From Pseudoflavitalea rhizosphaerae (GTDB taxonomy: Bacteria > Bacteroidota > Bacteroidia > Chitinophagales > Chitinophagaceae), in the NCBI RefSeq assembly GCF_003991355.1, contig NZ_RCSU01000004.1, positions 124,001-188,000 of the forward strand: a stretch of 64,000 nt of DNA, written 5' to 3'. Within the stretch, counting starts at the first letter, position 1. Each line of letters opens with the position of its first letter. The position numbers and the translations under genes were made by a program. This document shows, in pieces, positions 1-9,131 of this stretch. Under the pieces are notes generated by a model. That model saw nothing but the letters and a program-made list of their open reading frames with translations, did no database searches and was not told the origin of the DNA.

Positions 1-1
1 G

Positions 2-178
2 GACCAGGCATTACAGAACGGGTTGCTGCCACCTGACGCCAATGAATTGAGCATGGGCATGAGTGGCGACCTGGAAACAGCCATTGAAGAAGGAGCCACC
101 ATTGTGCGGGTGGGAACTTCCATCTTCGGCAAAAGACAATACCCTGATAGTTATTACTGGAACGAAAAAAACAATTGA
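2..178 (+). CDS. YggS-family PLP homeostasis protein, C-terminal fragment
   Basis: This is the 3' end of a gene that begins left of the window. The frame from base 2 reads through to a TGA at 176-178 and gives 58 residues. It contains the motif [18 protein letters not shown] followed by [12 protein letters not shown], which is the typical C-terminus of the YggS/PROSC family (fold-type III PLP-binding proteins that buffer cellular pyridoxal phosphate). The glycine/serine-rich GTSIFG segment belongs to the phosphate-binding region in this family. The YwbE gene starts 28 bases downstream on the same strand, so the two are probably co-transcribed. The N-terminal part, with the PLP lysine, is not visible. 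Confidence 0.85.
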   Translation, partial: DQALQNGLLPPDANELSMGMSGDLETAIEEGATIVRVGTSIFGKRQYPDSYYWNEKNN

Positions 179-206
179 TATTTTTGCCTTCGAAAACCGA
201 AAGCAT

Positions 207-419
207 ATGGATGGTCAGTACAGGAAAGATATTTATCCCGGGCAGGAAGTGGCGATCATTCTGAAGAAAGATCAGCGAACCGGCAGGCTCACATACGGGA
301 TCGTGAAAGATATCCTGACTTCTGCAGCTTATCACTCGAGAGGCATCAAAGTCAGGCTGGAAGATGGACAGGTGGGCCGTGTGGCGGAAACAGAGGTGGT
401 GGACCCGGATGAGGACTAA
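207..419 (+). CDS. ywbE: YwbE family protein
   Basis: A 70-residue protein starting MDGQYRKDIYPGQEV and containing KKDQRTGRLTYGIVKDIL and GIKVRLEDGQVGRV, which are the conserved signatures of the YwbE family (DUF2196). These are small, probably cytosolic beta-rich proteins of unknown function. The reading frame is open further upstream to an ATG at 63, but that extension overlaps the YggS gene in another frame and does not resemble the family. I therefore chose the ATG at 207, which gives the usual family length. It follows the YggS stop by 28 bases. The acidic tail after VGRV is not conserved in the family as I know it. The family is clear; the function is unknown. Confidence 0.85.
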   Translation: MDGQYRKDIYPGQEVAIILKKDQRTGRLTYGIVKDILTSAAYHSRGIKVRLEDGQVGRVAETEVVDPDED

Positions 420-462
420 ATGAAAATTGAGCAGGCCGGCAGACACTGTTCCGTTCATTTTT

Positions 463-1356
463 TCATTTTGCAAATTTCTTAGAGCCGGCAACACAAAGGA
501 TAACGCCGATGGTGATACCGATCATGCCTGCGCTCACTTTTTCATTCAATATACCTGCCGCCAGCGCCAGTCCGAAGAATGGTTGCAGCAATTGTAATTG
601 TCCAACTGCGGCTATGCCTCCCTGTGCAAGTCCGCGGTACCAGAAGATGAATCCGATCAGCATGCTGAACAGCGTAACATAGATCAATCCCATCCAGGCA
701 GGAAACCCGATGCCATCGAAAGATGCAGGAAGCAGTATGAAGAATAAAGGCAGGGTAACTGGTAGTGATAATACGAGTGCCCGGCAGATCACCTGCCATC
801 CTCCCATCTCCTTACTTAGTTTGGCGCCTTCAGCATAACCGAGGCCGCAGACGATCACAGCCAATAACATCAGTATATCCCCGGTGGGCGAGGCTTTCAC
901 GCCCTGGGCAATGGCGAAACCGATAACAAAGGAACTGCCGATAACAGAGAAAAGCCAGAATGCAGGTTTGGGCCTTTCTCCTCCGCGTAGTACAGCAAAA
1001 ATGGCTGTGGCCAGTGGCAGCAGGCCAATGAAGATGATGCCATGCGCCGAACTGATGTATTGAAGGGCAAGTGCACTCAGCAGCGGAAACCCGATCACCA
1101 CGCCAAGGGCAACGATGATAAGAGGGAACAGTTGTTGCCTGGTGGGGAACTTCTCCCTGAAAATCAGCAGGCCGGCAAGCGCCGGTAATGCCGCAATGGC
1201 TGCGCGCGCCATCGTGAGGAAAACAGGATCGAACTCGGTCACGGCCAGTCTTGTTGCCGGCAGGGAACCACTGAATATTACAACGCCGATGAAACCGTTG
1301 ACCCATCCTGACGCGGACTTTTCATTGGGCCCGGACAAGGTTATTTCTCTGTTCAT
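463..1356 (-). CDS. EamA/DMT-family exporter
   Basis: A 297-residue polytopic inner-membrane protein with about ten hydrophobic segments arranged as two EamA repeats (roughly residues 18-145 and 158-293). The N-terminal repeat contains SGSLPATRLAVTEFDPVFLT, typical of the drug/metabolite transporter superfamily, and the C-terminal repeat has the usual GQLQLLQPFFGLALAAGILNE-like stretch before the last helices. Family members export amino acids, sugars or small metabolites by proton exchange; the substrate cannot be read here. It is transcribed divergently from the MocR-type regulator at 1447. Such divergent pairs often consist of a regulator and the exporter it controls. Control of this transporter by the neighbour is inference. 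Confidence 0.85.
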   Translation of the reverse strand: MNREITLSGPNEKSASGWVNGFIGVVIFSGSLPATRLAVTEFDPVFLTMARAAIAALPALAGLLIFREKFPTRQQLFPLIIVALGVVIGFPLLSALALQYISSAHGIIFIGLLPLATAIFAVLRGGERPKPAFWLFSVIGSSFVIGFAIAQGVKASPTGDILMLLAVIVCGLGYAEGAKLSKEMGGWQVICRALVLSLPVTLPLFFILLPASFDGIGFPAWMGLIYVTLFSMLIGFIFWYRGLAQGGIAAVGQLQLLQPFFGLALAAGILNEKVSAGMIGITIGVILCVAGSKKFAK

Positions 1357-1420
1357 TTTTTCATTTTTAGATATAGTAAAAATAATTACGGGCGATAAAA
1401 GGATACAGTCTCAGTTTTAG

Positions 1421-1428
1421 TATTTTTG
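1421..1428 (+). promoter_or_regulatory. -7 box in front of the MocR-type regulator
   Basis: TATTTTTG is a perfect match to the Bacteroidota housekeeping -7 consensus TAnnTTTG. No convincing -33 TTTG is seen 19-21 bases upstream. Transcription would begin around 1433-1436, just past the ATG at 1429. This favours the ATG at 1447 as the true start of the regulator. Confidence 0.4.
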
Positions 1429-1446
1429 ATGGACACAGTTGGTTTT

Positions 1447-2859
1447 ATGAAAGATTTCATTTACCAGGAGATATCCGGAAAGATTGCAAAAATGATCAGG
1501 GCGGAAGTGCTGAAACCCGGAGAGCGACTGCCTTCCGTCCGGATGTTATGCCAGGAGCATGGCATCAGTATGAATACGGCGAAGCGCATTTTCATGGAAC
1601 TTGAAGCGCAGTCGCTGATCGAGTCCAGACCGCAATCGGGTTATTTCGTCAGCCGGCTGTCTTACCTGAAGCTGCCGCTGCCTGGCGTGAGTAAACCTGC
1701 TGCGAAGCAGCAGAAGGAAGCCGGTGATCTTATTGAGAGGGTATCGGCCAATATGGGGAATGAAAAGCTGACGCTTTTTTCTGTGGGAGCTCCGGTAGGT
1801 CCTTTATTGCCTTTGGCAAAGCTGAACAAGGAGATCCAGCATGCCACGCGTGCGCTCCCTGAAGGAGGTGCTGCTTATGAGCCCTTGCAGGGCAATGAAA
1901 AATTACGGAGGATGATTGCAGCAAGATCGCTGACCTGGGGAGGAAGTTTGCAGGAGGATGAACTGATCACTACCACCGGCGGATTGAATGCCATCGCCTA
2001 TTGCCTGATGGCGCTGGGCAAACCCGGCGACACTGTGGCTATCGAAAGCCCCTGTTATCCCGGCATTCTGCAACTGGCGCTGAGCCTGGGTTTGAAAGTT
2101 CTTGAACTGCCAACGCATCCGGTAACGGGCATTGAAATGGATGCGTTGAAAAGATATATTCCGAAGATCGATATCTGTTTGCTGATCTCCAATTTCAATA
2201 CGCCACTGGGCAGTTGTATGCCGGAAGAGAATAAGAAGGAAGTGGTGCAGCTGCTGGGCAAACATGATATTCCATTGATAGAGGATGATGTGTATGGGGA
2301 ACTTTGTTTCGGCCCGCAGAGACCGGTGTGTTGTAAGGCATTCGATACAGAAGGCAATGTGCTTTGGTGCAGTTCCCTTTCGAAGACCCTGGCGCCGGGA
2401 TACCGCGTGGGCTGGATAGCCCCCGGAAAATACAGGGAAAGGATACTGAAACAAAAACTGGTGCATACGATCTCCGGATCTTCCATAACACAGGAGGCTG
2501 CTGCCAATTTCCTGAAGAGCGCACGCTATGATATTCATCTTCGTCATCTTCGAAAAACATTGTTCAGCAATTACCAGTATTACGTGGATGCTATTGCGCA
2601 GTATTTTCCGGAAGGCACCAGAACCAGCAGGCCGCAGGGCGGACTGGCACTGTGGGTTGAATTCGATAAGGGCCTCGATACTGTTGAGTTGTACGAACTG
2701 GCTATGAAACAAAAGATCAGTATTGCACCGGGCCGGATGTTCACCCTGCAGGAACAATATCATAATTGCATGCGATTGTGTTATGGACTTCCGTGGACGG
2801 ATGAACTGAAATTGAAACTGAAGAAACTGGGCGCTCTCGCAAAAATGGTCCACCCATAA
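1447..2859 (+). CDS. MocR/PdxR-type regulator (GntR winged helix plus aminotransferase domain)
   Basis: A 470-residue fusion of an N-terminal GntR winged helix-turn-helix (residues about 5-70, with PGERLPSVRMLCQEHGIS and GYFV) and a C-terminal class I aminotransferase-like domain (about 100-465). The PLP-binding core is visible: IEDDVYGEL carries the cofactor aspartate, SSLSKTLAPGYRVGW carries the Schiff-base lysine, and TTGGLNAIAYCL lies in the phosphate-binding region. The usual NPTG loop is altered to NTPLG. MocR proteins use bound PLP as an effector rather than for transamination. The frame is open to an ATG at 1429 and a TTG at 1426, but both overlap a -7 box, so I chose 1447. The divergent EamA exporter gene is the obvious candidate target. 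Confidence 0.85.
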   Translation: MKDFIYQEISGKIAKMIRAEVLKPGERLPSVRMLCQEHGISMNTAKRIFMELEAQSLIESRPQSGYFVSRLSYLKLPLPGVSKPAAKQQKEAGDLIERVSANMGNEKLTLFSVGAPVGPLLPLAKLNKEIQHATRALPEGGAAYEPLQGNEKLRRMIAARSLTWGGSLQEDELITTTGGLNAIAYCLMALGKPGDTVAIESPCYPGILQLALSLGLKVLELPTHPVTGIEMDALKRYIPKIDICLLISNFNTPLGSCMPEENKKEVVQLLGKHDIPLIEDDVYGELCFGPQRPVCCKAFDTEGNVLWCSSLSKTLAPGYRVGWIAPGKYRERILKQKLVHTISGSSITQEAAANFLKSARYDIHLRHLRKTLFSNYQYYVDAIAQYFPEGTRTSRPQGGLALWVEFDKGLDTVELYELAMKQKISIAPGRMFTLQEQYHNCMRLCYGLPWTDELKLKLKKLGALAKMVHP

Positions 2860-2863
2860 AAAA

Positions 2864-2888
2864 ATCCCTGACCGTGAAGGCCAGGGAT
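2864..2888. terminator. Hairpin between convergent genes
   Basis: ATCCCTG and CAGGGAT form a 7-bp stem around a short loop, with two further G-C pairs inside after one mismatch. An A-run lies on the left and a T-rich stretch on the right. The position between the convergent ends of the regulator and the phosphoesterase gene fits a bidirectional terminator. Confidence 0.6.
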
Positions 2889-2913
2889 GCGTGGTTGTTT
2901 TTAGCGGAACAGA

Positions 2914-4323
2914 TTACTGGTTCCTTTCCAGGTATTCTTTTTTCTTTTTTTCGTATTCTTCTTTTTCTTTCTCCGTGTATTTTTTTCTGTAAGATGCGGG
3001 TAGTTCCAGGTGTTCTTTGGTGAGGCCGGGCGCCCAGTCGATCAGTTCTTTTTTCCCTTTTGCCTTTTTCACGATATCGAAAGCGTCGTACAGTTCACCG
3101 GCAGCGGTGTAGGATTCCATTCTTATCTTTTTTTCTTCCACCAATACACGTTGATACAATTGTGTATTCACGGCGGCTCTTTGCAACCATGGAGCGAGGG
3201 AGGGTACATACATTTTGGGCCCGCTCACAGAAACCACGTACACCGGGCCCTTCAGGCCGGTCTTTTTGGTGTGCGGCGATGTTTCACTGATGCCGCGGCC
3301 ATAGGTATGATCGTGTCCGGTGAGTACGAGGTCTACCGAATATTTTTCAAAAAGAGGCTGCAGCGCATCACGGAGAGATTTATTATCCCTTCCGTTGCCT
3401 GAGGAAAACACCGGGTGATGCATGGTGAGGATGGTCCATTTTTGCGGATTTTTCTGCAACACTTTTTCCAGCCATTGCACCTGGCTTGCGCTGTCGGCCG
3501 GACTAAGCAGCATGGATTGCGAACTGATGGAAATGATCCTCACCTGCTGGTAGTCTATATAATAGGTGAGTTCTTCCAGTCCTGCGGGACCATTGAGCGG
3601 CAGGTTGAAGATGGGGCGCCAGTGTTTGGTGAGCGTGAGTGTGCGGTTTTCATCGCGGTAGAATTCGTGGTTGCCTGCAGTGGGAAGTGCGGGGATCATG
3701 CTATGGAGCCAGGCCCCTGCATAGAACCATTCTCCCCATTCATGGTCTACATTGGTGCGGTTGATGAGATCGCCGGCATGCAGCATGAAGGCCGCATCGG
3801 GCTGGTGTTGCCCTGCTGCGCGGATCACGCGGCTCCACCATTCCTTGTGGTCATTCTGGGCATCGCCGAAATACAGGAAGGCGAAGGGTTTGAATTCTTT
3901 CACAGCGGTACGGAACTGGATCCATTCGCTCCGGTTGGCGGTATCGCCCACGCGATACATATACAAAGTTCCTGGTTGCAAGTTGGTGAAGCTGAGCTCA
4001 TGATAGTTGGCCCTGCTGTCGTCCAGCAAAAGAGGAGTAACGGTGGAGGGTATGCGCTCTGCGTCCTGTACTTCAGGTTGGGCTACTGCTTTTTTGATCT
4101 CGGCATATCCAAAAGTGATTGATGTATCTGTTCTCCAGGATACCCCCACACTGGTGGCCGGGTCTGCCGCTACGGAGAGGATGATCCTGTCCGGAACAGG
4201 AGAAGCGGGATAAGTGGTTTGCTCCACTTTGCGCTGGGTAAAGGCCGGCCAGGGTTTGGCCTGCTGCGCCTGTGTGGCGAAAGAAATGGAAAACAGGAAA
4301 AATAAACTCAGTCGTTGAAACAT
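2914..4323 (-). CDS. Secreted purple-acid-phosphatase-like metallophosphoesterase
   Basis: A 469-residue protein with a signal peptide (MFQRLSLFFLFSISFATQAQ), an N-terminal fibronectin-III-like domain typical of purple acid phosphatases (about 40-140), and a calcineurin-like metallophosphoesterase domain (about 145-400). The metal-binding motifs are all present in order: FGDAQ near 152, AGDLINR near 183, GNHE near 217, MHHPVF near 302 and TGHDHTYGR near 335. The family hydrolyses phosphomonoesters or phosphodiesters with a dinuclear metal centre. The C-terminus is a highly charged Lys/Glu tail with no lipidation or type IX signal. It is the last gene of a minus-strand set (sigma, FecR, TonB receptor, phosphatase), although a palindromic repeat sits in the 165-base gap before it. 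Periplasmic release of phosphate or of a dephosphorylated ligand for the receptor is inference. Confidence 0.85.
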   Translation of the reverse strand: MFQRLSLFFLFSISFATQAQQAKPWPAFTQRKVEQTTYPASPVPDRIILSVAADPATSVGVSWRTDTSITFGYAEIKKAVAQPEVQDAERIPSTVTPLLLDDSRANYHELSFTNLQPGTLYMYRVGDTANRSEWIQFRTAVKEFKPFAFLYFGDAQNDHKEWWSRVIRAAGQHQPDAAFMLHAGDLINRTNVDHEWGEWFYAGAWLHSMIPALPTAGNHEFYRDENRTLTLTKHWRPIFNLPLNGPAGLEELTYYIDYQQVRIISISSQSMLLSPADSASQVQWLEKVLQKNPQKWTILTMHHPVFSSGNGRDNKSLRDALQPLFEKYSVDLVLTGHDHTYGRGISETSPHTKKTGLKGPVYVVSVSGPKMYVPSLAPWLQRAAVNTQLYQRVLVEEKKIRMESYTAAGELYDAFDIVKKAKGKKELIDWAPGLTKEHLELPASYRKKYTEKEKEEYEKKKKEYLERNQ

Positions 4324-4367
4324 AGTGCACTTGATTTAATCGGTTGTTGCTATTGCATTTGGTGCGG

Positions 4368-4473
4368 CCAGCCGCTCGCCTCTGGCGAGTGACTTTTATT
4401 TAGTCGCCTCCGGCGACGCAGTGTTCGCCGGAGGCGAACAATTAGCAGTCACCCGCCAGAGGCGAGCGACTGC
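4368..4473 (-). repeat. Palindromic dispersed repeat, copy 1
   Basis: About 105 bp made of successive small hairpins built on TCGCCTCCGGCGA-like arms, with the spacer TTTATTTAGTCGCC (reverse of GGCGACTAAATAAA). Read on the minus strand it matches the copies at 35964 and 55603. From TTGTTCGCC to GAGGCGAGCG the 69 bases are identical to the copy at 55603. It lies in the gap between the TonB receptor gene and the phosphatase gene, both on the minus strand, where it could also act as a terminator or an mRNA-stabilising hairpin. Confidence 0.85.
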
Positions 4474-4488
4474 CGGCTCGCTGAATTC

Positions 4489-7400
4489 TTACAAACGGAA
4501 GCTTACACCTGCGCTTCCCCAGATACCATCGGTATAGGTGTTGAGCGGATAGCTTTCGTTCTGCATATAGTCAGACCTTTTGGCCTTTGTGATATTACTG
4601 ATGTTGAATACGGCTTTCAACCTGCGTGTGATCTTTTGGGAAGCAGAGAAGTCCAGCTGCATCCTGCCTTTTTCATGGATATCGAATCTTTCCTCATCTC
4701 CTACTTCTCTCAGGTAAGTTGCAAAGAAGTAAGTGGAGATCCTGCCGGAGAAGCCATACTTTTCATAGGTCAGAGAAAAATTGCCTACGTGCGGGCGCAT
4801 ATCCGGCAGGGCTATATCGCGTTTTGTTTCCATGAAGGGTATGGTGAGTTTGGAACGGATATAGCTGTAATTGGCATATACACCAAATCCATTGAGCCAG
4901 CCCGGCAGGAAAGTGAACTGCTGTTGCCAGGCCAGTTCAAAACCTGTCACATTTCCTTTGGTGCCATTGCTGACAGTATTGATCCGGTACTGATCAAATT
5001 CTCCGCCTGTCTGAAGATAGGAATAATCGAAAAGTACATCACGCACTTCCTTATGGAAAACGCCGCCGGACAACAAACCGATACTCGAAAAATAATGTTC
5101 AAAGAGTATGTCGAAGTTGGTTGCATTCTCTTCTTTCAGGCTGGGGTTGCCCTGGTTGATACGTTTCCTTCTTCTCTCGATCTCCTGCCAGGGCACGAGA
5201 TCATAATAATTGGGGCGGGATAATGATCGTGTCACTGCCGCGCGGATATTGGTTTGTGGCGACAGTTTGAATTTTACATTGATGGAAGGGTAGAAGCCGC
5301 TGAAATCTCCGCCATGATCTATTTTGGTGGTGGACACATATTTACCTGTTTCATCCAGCACCACCAGGTTGCCTTTGTAGTTGTAGGTAGTTCTTTCAAA
5401 ACGAACACCAGCTGTGATCTCCCATTTCTTACTGTTATATCCTCCCATGAGATAGCCCGCCATCAGGTCTTCTGTTCCTGAGTAGGAGTCCGGGTCAGTA
5501 TTCTGGCGAACATAGGTGATATCATCTTCATACTTGTCGGTTTCACGCTGGTAGTTCTCTTCCATGATCTTCGTGTCAGGGAAACCGTGAAAATCCACCA
5601 CATTGTCAAAGAAGTTTTTCCTGCGGTAGCCGGAAGTAAAGTCAGACAGCCGGAAAGCATCTTCGCCGGCTTTCAGCACATGGTTGAAATAATTCCTGAA
5701 GCGGTCATTTTTTTTATAACGGTAACGTGTACCTGCTTTTATGAAAGCAGTTCGCTCGCTGCCAATCTTGAAAGTTTTCTTTGCATTGAATGAGCCCTGC
5801 CCATCGATATCATTTACTTTTTCATGCCGGTTCACATAATTGCGGGTGGTGAATTTACTGAGATCGAAAGCCGACTGGTCTTTGAAATTCAGCACAGGAC
5901 GTGAAGGGTCATTGAAATCGAGCGTGGCTGCCTGATCATTCTGCCTGAAACTGGCGTTCCAATATTTTGGCTGATCATATACACCTTTGTTGTAGTTCAG
6001 GTCGTAGTCGAGGTTGAAGCCACCTGCAACGGATTTGCCGCCGAGATTGATATTGAAGATGTCGCGGTTATAATCCCTCCAGCGTCCTTCGCGATAGATG
6101 GAGATATCGCTGATGTCCTTATCGCTGTCCCAGGAGCCCAGGCTGTTGCTGATGCTGCCGGAGTATTGGAACTCGTAGTATTTGTTGTAGGAGCTGCGGA
6201 GGTAGAGGTTGGTGCTTTTGCCAGCATCATAATTGAAGTCGGCTGTCAGGCCGAGATTTTCACGGTCGATGGAGAAGGCTTCATAGGTGATGTTCTCCGG
6301 CTTGCGTGTGCTGGTCCCATTCAGGTCGAAGTCTTCATATGATATATCGATCCTGTCCTGCCCGCGTGTTGATTTGAAATAGCTGGTACCGAAGAGGTAC
6401 CCGAATTTTTTCTTTTTTTGTCCGAACACGGCAGAAAGATCATAGTTGGGTTTGCGGGTAAGTCCATTGTATCCAACCAGGGCTTTCCCGGAGAGTACTG
6501 CATTGGGGTCCTGTGCACTTTTAGTGATGATGTTCACGATCCCGCCGGTTGCGTCCGCATCACGGTCAGGTGTAAGTGTTTTGATGATCTCGATACTTTC
6601 AACGGTGTTTGATAATACGCCATTGAGGTCGGTGGTGCGCGTTTGTGTTTCTGTTGCAGGGGCTTTATTGCCGTTGAACTGGAGAGAATTCCTTGTTGGG
6701 TCGAGGCCACGGATGATCACGTCACGGGCAACGCCATAGCTGTAACCAACTGCCACGCCTGGTACACGCTGTAATGATTCCGATACGGTATTGTCGGGGA
6801 ATTTTTCTATCTGTTCTTTCGACAGTACATATTTGATATTCTCGGCATTGCGCATGGAGCTGAGGGCAGTAGCTTCACCTCTTCGGATACCGGTGATGGT
6901 TACCCCATTCAGGGCATGTGTTTTTGCCAGCAGTTCGATATTGAGGGTAATGGTTTCGCCGCCTTCGATATTGAATTTTTTCCGGGAGGCTGAATAACCC
7001 AGATAAGATACTTCCAGTTCATAGGGGCCGGCAGGGAGCTGGTGGATCAGGTAATTGCCGTCTTTATCCGTGAGTACAGACCAGCCTTTGTTTTTGATGG
7101 CAACAGTTGCGGCGGGCAGAACCTCGTGGTTCACGGCATCTTTCACGATCCCTTTCACGATGCCATACTTTACAGGAGTTGTTTTTTTCTGTTCAGGTTT
7201 ACTCAGGATCACCTGGTTGCCGGAAAGATGCGGAACAACGATATTGGAAGGCAGTATACGACGAAGGATAGTTTCAACGGAGGCATCTTTGATGGCGAGA
7301 TTCACCGGGGGGATGCCATGGAGGTCATCTTTGAAATAGGCAAATACCAGGCCGGTCTGCGATTGAATTTCCTGCAATACTTCAGGTATGGGTTTGTTCC

Positions 7401-7536
7401 TGGCGCTGAGTGAAGCTTTGAAATCGCTCAGCTTCTGTGCCTGGCTTTCTGAGCCGGTGGTCAGGCACAATAATAACACCAGTGAAAAAGACAGTTGAAT
7501 GAAATGTCTTTTACGGGTTAAAGTTGATGGTCGCAT
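4489..7536 (-). CDS. TonB-dependent receptor with STN signalling domain
   Basis: A 1015-residue outer-membrane receptor. After a signal peptide ending at SQAQ comes an STN domain (about 38-112), which binds the FecR C-terminus. A carboxypeptidase-regulatory-like domain follows (about 125-205, VKGIVKDAVNHEVLPAATV), then a plug (about 225-350, with SLQRVPGVAV and VESIEIIKTLTPDRDADATG). The barrel ends in an aromatic C-terminal strand (SAGVSFRL). The plug and barrel resemble the Caulobacter-type TonB receptors rather than SusC, and no SusD gene is nearby. The gene follows the FecR gene by 9 bases and is followed by a secreted phosphatase, so a phosphorylated or phosphate-linked ligand is plausible but not shown. 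Confidence 0.88.
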   Translation of the reverse strand: MRPSTLTRKRHFIQLSFSLVLLLCLTTGSESQAQKLSDFKASLSARNKPIPEVLQEIQSQTGLVFAYFKDDLHGIPPVNLAIKDASVETILRRILPSNIVVPHLSGNQVILSKPEQKKTTPVKYGIVKGIVKDAVNHEVLPAATVAIKNKGWSVLTDKDGNYLIHQLPAGPYELEVSYLGYSASRKKFNIEGGETITLNIELLAKTHALNGVTITGIRRGEATALSSMRNAENIKYVLSKEQIEKFPDNTVSESLQRVPGVAVGYSYGVARDVIIRGLDPTRNSLQFNGNKAPATETQTRTTDLNGVLSNTVESIEIIKTLTPDRDADATGGIVNIITKSAQDPNAVLSGKALVGYNGLTRKPNYDLSAVFGQKKKKFGYLFGTSYFKSTRGQDRIDISYEDFDLNGTSTRKPENITYEAFSIDRENLGLTADFNYDAGKSTNLYLRSSYNKYYEFQYSGSISNSLGSWDSDKDISDISIYREGRWRDYNRDIFNINLGGKSVAGGFNLDYDLNYNKGVYDQPKYWNASFRQNDQAATLDFNDPSRPVLNFKDQSAFDLSKFTTRNYVNRHEKVNDIDGQGSFNAKKTFKIGSERTAFIKAGTRYRYKKNDRFRNYFNHVLKAGEDAFRLSDFTSGYRRKNFFDNVVDFHGFPDTKIMEENYQRETDKYEDDITYVRQNTDPDSYSGTEDLMAGYLMGGYNSKKWEITAGVRFERTTYNYKGNLVVLDETGKYVSTTKIDHGGDFSGFYPSINVKFKLSPQTNIRAAVTRSLSRPNYYDLVPWQEIERRRKRINQGNPSLKEENATNFDILFEHYFSSIGLLSGGVFHKEVRDVLFDYSYLQTGGEFDQYRINTVSNGTKGNVTGFELAWQQQFTFLPGWLNGFGVYANYSYIRSKLTIPFMETKRDIALPDMRPHVGNFSLTYEKYGFSGRISTYFFATYLREVGDEERFDIHEKGRMQLDFSASQKITRRLKAVFNISNITKAKRSDYMQNESYPLNTYTDGIWGSAGVSFRL

Positions 7537-7545
7537 ACAAGTCTT

Positions 7546-8562
7546 TTAGTTTTTGGGTGAAATGATGATCAGGTCTTGTTTACGGGAGATTTTTACTTTC
7601 CCGCCGGCTTCAATCACTTGCAGTATTTTGCTTAATGTTGGTTTTTCGAAGATGCCTGAAAACTCGAAGTGGCGGATCCGTTTATCAGTAAAACTCACAG
7701 CAACGGAATAATAGAGTTCCAGTTGTCTCGCTATCTCCTGTAGCGGTTTATTCCTGAATACGAAGCCTCCTGCTGCAATAGCGGCGGCTTCGCTTTCCGT
7801 CATCGGTTCTATATGCCAGTTATGTTTTGCTTTGTTGTAATAGAAAGCCTGGTTGGGTAAGAGATTGCCAAGCAATTGTTCGCCTGCTCCTTTCTTTTCC
7901 AGCAGGCTTACACTTCCTTCCACGAGCCTGATCTCATATTTCCCATTTGTGGTATCGCTCTTTACGGAGAATGAAGTGCCGGTGACCCTGGTGGTAACGG
8001 GGCCACTGTGTACGAGGAATGGCCTGGCGCTGTCTTTCGCTATTGAGAAATAGGCTTCACCACTCAGGTAAACTTCTCTTTTCCTGCTATCGAAATTGCC
8101 TGGATATTTCAGCAGTGATGCTGGTGTAAGGCTGATCACAGATCCATCGGGGAAATGCAGTAGTGTCAGTTTTCCTTCCGGCGCCTTCACCAGTTTCCAG
8201 GTTACAGGAGCGGTTTCGTTCCTGCCGGAACGGGCGAAATGCAATGCCAGCCATGCGGATGAAACAACGCCAAGTATGGCAGCCGCTATCCACCAGGTTT
8301 TCCGGGGAATGGCAAAGATGCGCGTACGCCTGGTAGTTGGCAGTTGATGCAGCCTGTTGATCCGGTCAAGGTGATGGGAGAGATCGGCCCATTCAGGTTC
8401 ATCAGCCTGTTCAAATAGAGGTTTGAGCTCGTTGTATAGGATAAGGTATTGACCGTTCTCCGTGCAACACTGCTTCCATTGTTGTTGCAGTGCAGGGTCC
8501 GGGTTGCTGGTGAGCGCTGCGTGAAGCAGGTCCCAGTTGATGGGATCATTATTTTTCTTCAT
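7546..8562 (-). CDS. FecR-type anti-sigma factor
   Basis: A 338-residue single-pass inner-membrane regulator. The N-terminal 85 residues are cytosolic and would hold the partner sigma factor. One transmembrane helix spans about 90-110 (WWIAAAILGVVSSAWLALHF), followed by the periplasmic FecR domain (about 130-225, with FPDGSVISLTPASLLKYP and VTGTSFSVKS). The C-terminal DUF4974 domain (about 265-335) ends IIISPKN. Its start codon overlaps the sigma stop codon by four bases (ATGA), so the two are translationally coupled. By analogy with FecIRA systems it relays ligand occupancy of the receptor encoded 9 bases downstream. Confidence 0.9.
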   Translation of the reverse strand: MKKNNDPINWDLLHAALTSNPDPALQQQWKQCCTENGQYLILYNELKPLFEQADEPEWADLSHHLDRINRLHQLPTTRRTRIFAIPRKTWWIAAAILGVVSSAWLALHFARSGRNETAPVTWKLVKAPEGKLTLLHFPDGSVISLTPASLLKYPGNFDSRKREVYLSGEAYFSIAKDSARPFLVHSGPVTTRVTGTSFSVKSDTTNGKYEIRLVEGSVSLLEKKGAGEQLLGNLLPNQAFYYNKAKHNWHIEPMTESEAAAIAAGGFVFRNKPLQEIARQLELYYSVAVSFTDKRIRHFEFSGIFEKPTLSKILQVIEAGGKVKISRKQDLIIISPKN

Positions 8563-9131
8563 AGAGATAAAGTTTGCCTGGTTTTGCTGCGTTGGTAGAA
8601 GTAGCTTTTGAGCTTTTTTACGGCTTTGTAGAGCTGTGTTTGCACTGTGCCTTCTGTGATACTCATAAGAGCAGCTATCTGGGGAATGGAATAGTTATGC
8701 AAACGTTGAAGACGGAAGATGTCTTTCTGCCTGTCGGGGAGCGTGTCCAGTGCGTGCAGTATTTCTTTTTCAATGTCTTTAAGCAGGAGTCGCTGTTCAG
8801 GACGTTCGTTCTCATCATGCCCGGTTGCTGAAATATTTTCAGTGAGTTCTTCTATGACCTGGATCTTTTGTCGAAGGAGATTGATGGCGGCATTGCGGAT
8901 GCTGGCCATGAGATAGCCGCGAAGCGTGGCCTGCAGGTTGATCTCTTTTCTTTTTTCCCAGAGCTTCTGCAATACATCAGCGGCAATTTCTTCTGAGTCC
9001 TCATAGCGGCCACAATAATAGTAAGCCAGGTTGCGCAGCTCGGGATAATACTTTACAAAAAGAATTTCGAAAGACCGGTGATGGTCCTGCCTGATCGCCT
9101 CCCAAATTAATTCATCTGTATTTGAACTCAT
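8559..9131 (-). CDS. ECF RNA polymerase sigma factor
   Basis: A 190-residue ECF sigma factor with region 2 at about 20-90 (SFEILFVKYYPELRNLAYYY, then DSEEIAADVLQKLWEKR) and region 4 at about 120-175 (ALDTLPDRQKDIFRLQRL followed by a helix-turn-helix, SIPQIAALMSITEGTVQTQL). It would direct transcription of the downstream FecR, TonB receptor and phosphatase genes. It is the first gene of the minus-strand set and overlaps FecR by four bases. Its promoter lies in the 313-base gap shared with the divergent barrel gene; I could not identify a clear -33/-7 pair for it. Confidence 0.9.
   Translation of the reverse strand: MSSNTDELIWEAIRQDHHRSFEILFVKYYPELRNLAYYYCGRYEDSEEIAADVLQKLWEKRKEINLQATLRGYLMASIRNAAINLLRQKIQVIEELTENISATGHDENERPEQRLLLKDIEKEILHALDTLPDRQKDIFRLQRLHNYSIPQIAALMSITEGTVQTQLYKAVKKLKSYFYQRSKTRQTLSL

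Noticed and set aside
1903-2853. A long open frame of 316 codons on the minus strand.
   Set aside because: It lies antisense to the MocR-type gene, has no recognisable domain, and mirrors the codon pattern of the real gene.
3415-4122. A 235-codon open frame on the plus strand inside the phosphatase gene.
   Set aside because: It is antisense to the metallophosphoesterase, whose catalytic motifs are intact; the shadow protein shows no domain or signal.
4368-4473. Repeated GGCGA/TCGCC units looked like a possible CRISPR array.
   Set aside because: The units are inverted hairpin arms with almost no spacers, the same element occurs elsewhere as a whole, and there are no cas genes.
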